Assembly (NCBI GenBank): GCA_024811115.1
Contig: JAKOGH010000382.1
Span: 1-24,136, forward strand
Source of the DNA: Terana coerulea
Taxonomy: Eukaryota; Basidiomycota; Agaricomycetes; Polyporales; Phanerochaetaceae
Length of the DNA stretch: 24,136 bases
Direction of reading: 5' to 3'
Shown here in pieces: positions 21,001-24,136 of this stretch (within the stretch, counting starts at the first letter, position 1; each line of letters opens with the position of its first letter). The position numbers were made by a program, and so were the translations under genes. The notes under the pieces were generated by a model. That model worked only from the letters and a program-made list of their open reading frames with translations, had not been told where the DNA came from and searched no databases.

Positions 21001-22051
21001 TAATCATGAATGAACACCCTGAGACTAGCCTGCGAAGGGATATTGCGGTGCACACGGACCTCGATGAAGGAGGGCAACGCCAGCAGGGCCGTGCACCCCG
21101 CCGCCGCCGCCGCCTCGAACACGTTCTGCGCATGCGGCGACGGGCGGCGCCGGGTCCTGCGGCGCATACACCGCGACCTCCTGCGCGCCGTACAGCGGGA
21201 AGCACAGCTGCGCGAGGAAGCCGAGCGCGTGGAACGTCGGGAGGCCCATGGCGCCGAAGCGCACGCGCTCGCGGCCCTCACCATACATATCTATAGATCC
21301 CCGCGACGGACGATGTGGGTTAGTGTGGTCGGGCGATAGGGGCTGCGTCGCACGTACTGTGTTTCGCGACCTGATGCAGGCGCAGGTGGGAGCAGCGGAT
21401 GGACTTGGGGTGGCCGGTGGAGCCGGAGGAGTGCATGTACAGCGCGAGGCCGTCCAGGTTGGCCTGGCGCTTTGGCGGGGGGTACGGCTCCGTGGGCCCT
21501 GGCTTCAAACCTGCGAGGCGAGGGAAGACGTCGTGCAAGGGCGGCAGCGCGTCTACTTGCAACCTGGGTTGTGTCTCTTGTAACTCGCTCTGCGCCTGGT
21601 TGATCAAAGGCAACGTCGATTCGTGGGCCAGCACGCGCCTGCATGAGGCGGTGGCTATCATGTGGGCTACACCTTGCGGAGAGTTTCTTGGAGACATGGG
21701 GTACGGCTGCAGTACATTGGTCAATGCAAACACGCTGAGATGTAGTGTGAAACGTACCACCAAGCCTGCTCTGAGAATACCTAACAGGACAGCGACGTAG
21801 AGCACGGAATCGGTGTGCAGGATGACGGCGATGACGTCGCCCTCCGGTCCATCTCTATTCGGGCGCAGTTGGTGCGCCACGCGATGACTCGCGTCGACCA
21901 CCTCTCCAAAGGTCACCGAGACGACGTTCGGCGGCAACTCTGACGAGGGAAACACGAACCAAGGGGCGTCATGGTTGTTTTGCGCACGATAGTCGGCGAG
22001 GTCGACGAGAGTTGAAGGGGACCCATCGAGAGGGGAGAACGTTTGGCTCAT
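18050..22051 (-). CDS. Second NRPS-like enzyme (A-T-R), paralogue of its neighbour; frame broken at three places
   Basis: Fifteen exons on the minus strand: 22051-21758, 21706-21358, 21290-21060, 20997-20944, 20890-20657, 20603-20497, 20448-20411, 20355-20178, 20128-19968, 19912-19752, 19703-19169, 19106-18834, 18777-18619, 18568-18329 and 18274-18050. Motifs match the neighbour: HSSGSTGHPKS, AYGGTEFGNP, GRRDDVIVLSTGEKIVP, RAGKGTV, GFDSLSA (Ser codon split by an intron), GSTGNIGAHILAYLL and GYSASKY. The role is the same: acid activation, carrier loading and reductive release. Exon 3 is 231 bases (neighbour 233), and exons 9 and 10 are each 161 (neighbour 162). The lesions fall near 21130 (CGCCGC context), 20100 (a CCCC run) and 19875 (AAGG where the neighbour has AAAGG). 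Intron 12 has a GC donor. As written it cannot make a full protein: either a recent pseudogene or assembly indels. The start at 22051 gives an exon 1 of the same length as the paralogue. Confidence 0.84.
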
Positions 22052-22580
22052 TGCTCTGTGCACGGCGTGAGATCCAGGGCGAAGTGCAGCACGCGAGAAG
22101 TGCCTGCATTATGACCGAGTGAGTCTAAGTACTGCGCACAGGGTACCTTCGTGCCGAACGTGATCCGACCTACTGTGCACTGAAGAAGTCATGTATCTCG
22201 GCATACTGAGTGCCGTGCTTTCGTGATAGTATCATGATGAGACGTCAAAATCCTCTGTTCTTCTAAAGAAAAGAACGTTAGCCCCGTGACATGCCGTGCG
22301 GACGAAACAAAGCCGTACCTCCTTCGTCTTGCTGCGAAGGAAACGCTGTGTGGCGCGTGAGTATGGTCGTTGGTCATTGTTGGGTTGAGATACATTTAAG
22401 TCAGCCTGACAATTGGTGCGGACGAAGTCAGAAGAACAAGAAGGATGTACTCGTGCACGCCTGGAATCGATGCACTACCCACGATACTCATCCTCCGTTG
22501 TCAGCAGTGATGATTGTCGAGCTATGATGATAGGAATTTGGATTATACACTTGTCTTCAAGCACAATCATGCCCGGGACG
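22052..22580. other. Upstream region of the second NRPS-like gene; no gene seen
   Basis: This lies between the start of the minus-strand NRPS-like gene and the stop of the DUF6534 gene, and should contain the promoter of the former. Short open frames on the + strand have no recognisable content. Confidence 0.45.
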
Positions 22581-24091
22581 TCACAGATCCTCCGTCATCC
22601 CGCCAACCTTCTTGGTATCATGCGGCTTTCGAGAGAGCGTCAATGAGCCGGCGACGGTGTCAGTAATGAACAAGCAGCGTACCCGATCGCTCATAGGAAT
22701 ATCGTCCATGTCCATCCAGCTCTCGTCCGTCGCCCGAACGGTGCTGAGCGTCCGCGCCGCCGTACGCGCGTTCAGGACCACGACCGGCGTCGGGCGCGTC
22801 GGGCCGCTCGCGGACCGGACGTGGTTTGACACGCCGCGGGACACGACGGAGGAGCCGTCCGCGGTCCAGTTGCGGCCGCCGACGACGCGGATGGGGCTGT
22901 TGAAGATCGCGAGCAGCGAGTTCGAGTACAGCTTGGCGAGGATGAGGGCCGTGCAGGCGTAGTACGTCTTCTGGGGGAAGGAGAAGTAGAGGATGAGCGC
23001 GACGGTGGCGATTATCGCTGGAAGGGACGAAGATGAGCAGCGGGAATATCTGGCAGAGCCACGTAGCGCACCAGTCAACCATCCCGTTTGCACTACCAAC
23101 CGCAGAACCTTGCTGACCACGGTTTCCTTATGATACACACCCTTTTCCTTTGTGCATCTAGACTGCTTATGGTACTGCGTCCCAGGTCGCTGGTGGCTGA
23201 GCGTCCTGACCATGTACGCCATGCAAGTAGCAATCATCACGTCGCACACAGCGGAGCCTGAGAGCCATATCTGGGTGACGAGCCTGTGGGTCAGAGAGAA
23301 TATGTTGAGTGGCAGAAGGACGCTGACCGCTGTGCTCACGACAGCCTTCGAGGAAAGGCTTGTGAAATTGCCGATGGTGAAAGCTTGAGCGCCAGCGACA
23401 ATGCCAGCCACGGCCTGAGTTAACCGACCTGGAAGGAAATTAATATATCAAAAAATGTGTCAAAGAACGATACCTCACTAATGAGACGGCCACCCTAAGC
23501 AACATTGAGTTCGATAGCTTGCTCAGCCGGAACCGTAGTAGGTTTGCACCGTGAAGCTCACTGTTGCCATTCAATCAGCAAGTCTGCCAGCACAGTGCAT
23601 ACGCAGAAGCCGAACCGATGCTGCTGAAAACAGGGACGGCCAGCCACTCATTCTGTATATCATTGAGCTCTCCGAGGTCGCCGAACGATCGGGCGTAAGC
23701 GTTGAAGGCGTCGTTGGTCACTAAGATGGTCTGCACCATCTCAATGAGATAAAGCCCGTAGACGAGGCTCTTCGGGACCCATCCATCCTTCGGAAACGAG
23801 ATGTGGTACATGTCTGAAGCGAGAAAAGGCTCAGCAGGTGTCTCGAATTTTGGCGGACAACAACGTACAAACTTGGATGGACAAAAGCTCCAAAAAGAGC
23901 CCAGTTGAACATGTATCCTAGGAGCTGTTCGGAGATGAGCTTGCAATTTCTCGCTCGTTCTTGCGCGAGCTCCTGCTTACCACAGGTCCGGCTCTAGTGC
24001 GGCATAAATGTCAGAACCAGACACGCGTCGACGTTTTGAACGGGGAGACTTACATGGGACCAGTATCCACAATTTCCGTGGTATTTGACAT
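22581..24091 (-). CDS. DUF6534 multi-pass membrane protein
   Basis: The ATG at 24091 opens a 38-base exon, followed by a 13-base micro-exon (23993-23981); together they give GPIAGPV. Then come 23924-23873 (LLGYMFNWALFGAFV), 23813-23616 (YHISFPKDGWVPKSLVYGLY through ELNDIQNEWLAVPVFSSI) and 23560-23474 (SFTVQTYYG, then RLSKLSNSMLL). The rest carries AVAGIVAGAQAFTIG, a helix with SGSAVCDVMIATCMAYM, SKVLRLVVQTGWLT, VALILYFSFPQKTYYACTA and ILAKLYSNSLLAIFNS. This is the seven-helix layout of the DUF6534 family, very common in mushrooms and of unknown function. The tail of about 90 residues is cytosolic-looking. In the exon at 23560-23474, YYG and RLSK are in different frames: one T appears missing in GGTTCCGG. 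The next splice junction (near 23425) is also not clean. It is on the same strand as the second NRPS-like gene; nothing shows that it works with it. Confidence 0.8.
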
Positions 24092-24136
24092 TTCTTCAAG
24101 CGTAACTGACAAGTGCTGACGATGTAAGGGCCACAG

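Noticed and set aside
20624..21583. Plus-strand open frames over the second NRPS-like gene
   Set aside because: They are antisense to adenylation-domain exons; the Arg-rich composition is typical of shadow frames.
1..24136. CRISPR arrays, tRNA or rRNA genes
   Set aside because: No spaced direct repeats or cloverleaf/rRNA sequence was recognised by eye; the DNA is eukaryotic nuclear.

Overview
The window is fungal nuclear DNA. Short introns of about 45-75 bp, the gene families present (NRPS-like adenylation-thiolation-reductase enzymes, a DUF6534 membrane protein, F-box and BTB proteins typical of mushrooms, a ThrE/DUF3815 transporter piece) and the 'integrase core' family all point to a basidiomycete of the Agaricomycetes, probably Polyporales. 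The order is an inference from family resemblance.

Layout. 1-2462: decayed non-LTR (LINE) retrotransposon, ORF2 RNase H domain and tail on the + strand, with a 22-base poly(A) run at 2441-2462. 2911-11685: an apparent 8.8 kb DNA element bounded by 155-bp terminal inverted repeats that differ at one position. Inside it are a 359-bp non-autonomous hAT-type insertion with an 8-bp target duplication (3301-3675), a broken BTB-domain gene (-), a broken DDE integrase-core gene (+), a six-exon gene for a Cys-rich/acidic nuclear-looking protein (+), a broken C-terminal piece of a ThrE/DUF3815 transporter (-), and an unrecognised acidic reading frame (-). The right end lies in an F-box gene (-), which it cuts short. 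12116-13574 has no gene I recognise. 13575-17567 (+) and 18050-22051 (-) are two tail-to-tail paralogous NRPS-like genes (A-T-thioester reductase), each of 15 exons with matching lengths. 22581-24091 (-) is a DUF6534 seven-transmembrane-type protein.

Function. The right third looks like a small secondary-metabolism locus: two NRPS-like reductases that should activate a carboxylic acid as its adenylate, load it on a phosphopantetheine arm and release it reductively as an aldehyde or alcohol. The middle third looks like a recently active transposon that now carries decayed genes.

Caveat. Several otherwise well-conserved genes carry one-base losses, mostly in or beside homopolymers (one in the first NRPS-like gene, three lesions in the second, one each in the DUF6534 and Cys-rich genes). 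This could be real decay or uncorrected long-read assembly error; the sequence alone cannot decide. The integrase, BTB and ThrE genes have more lesions and look like true pseudogenes.
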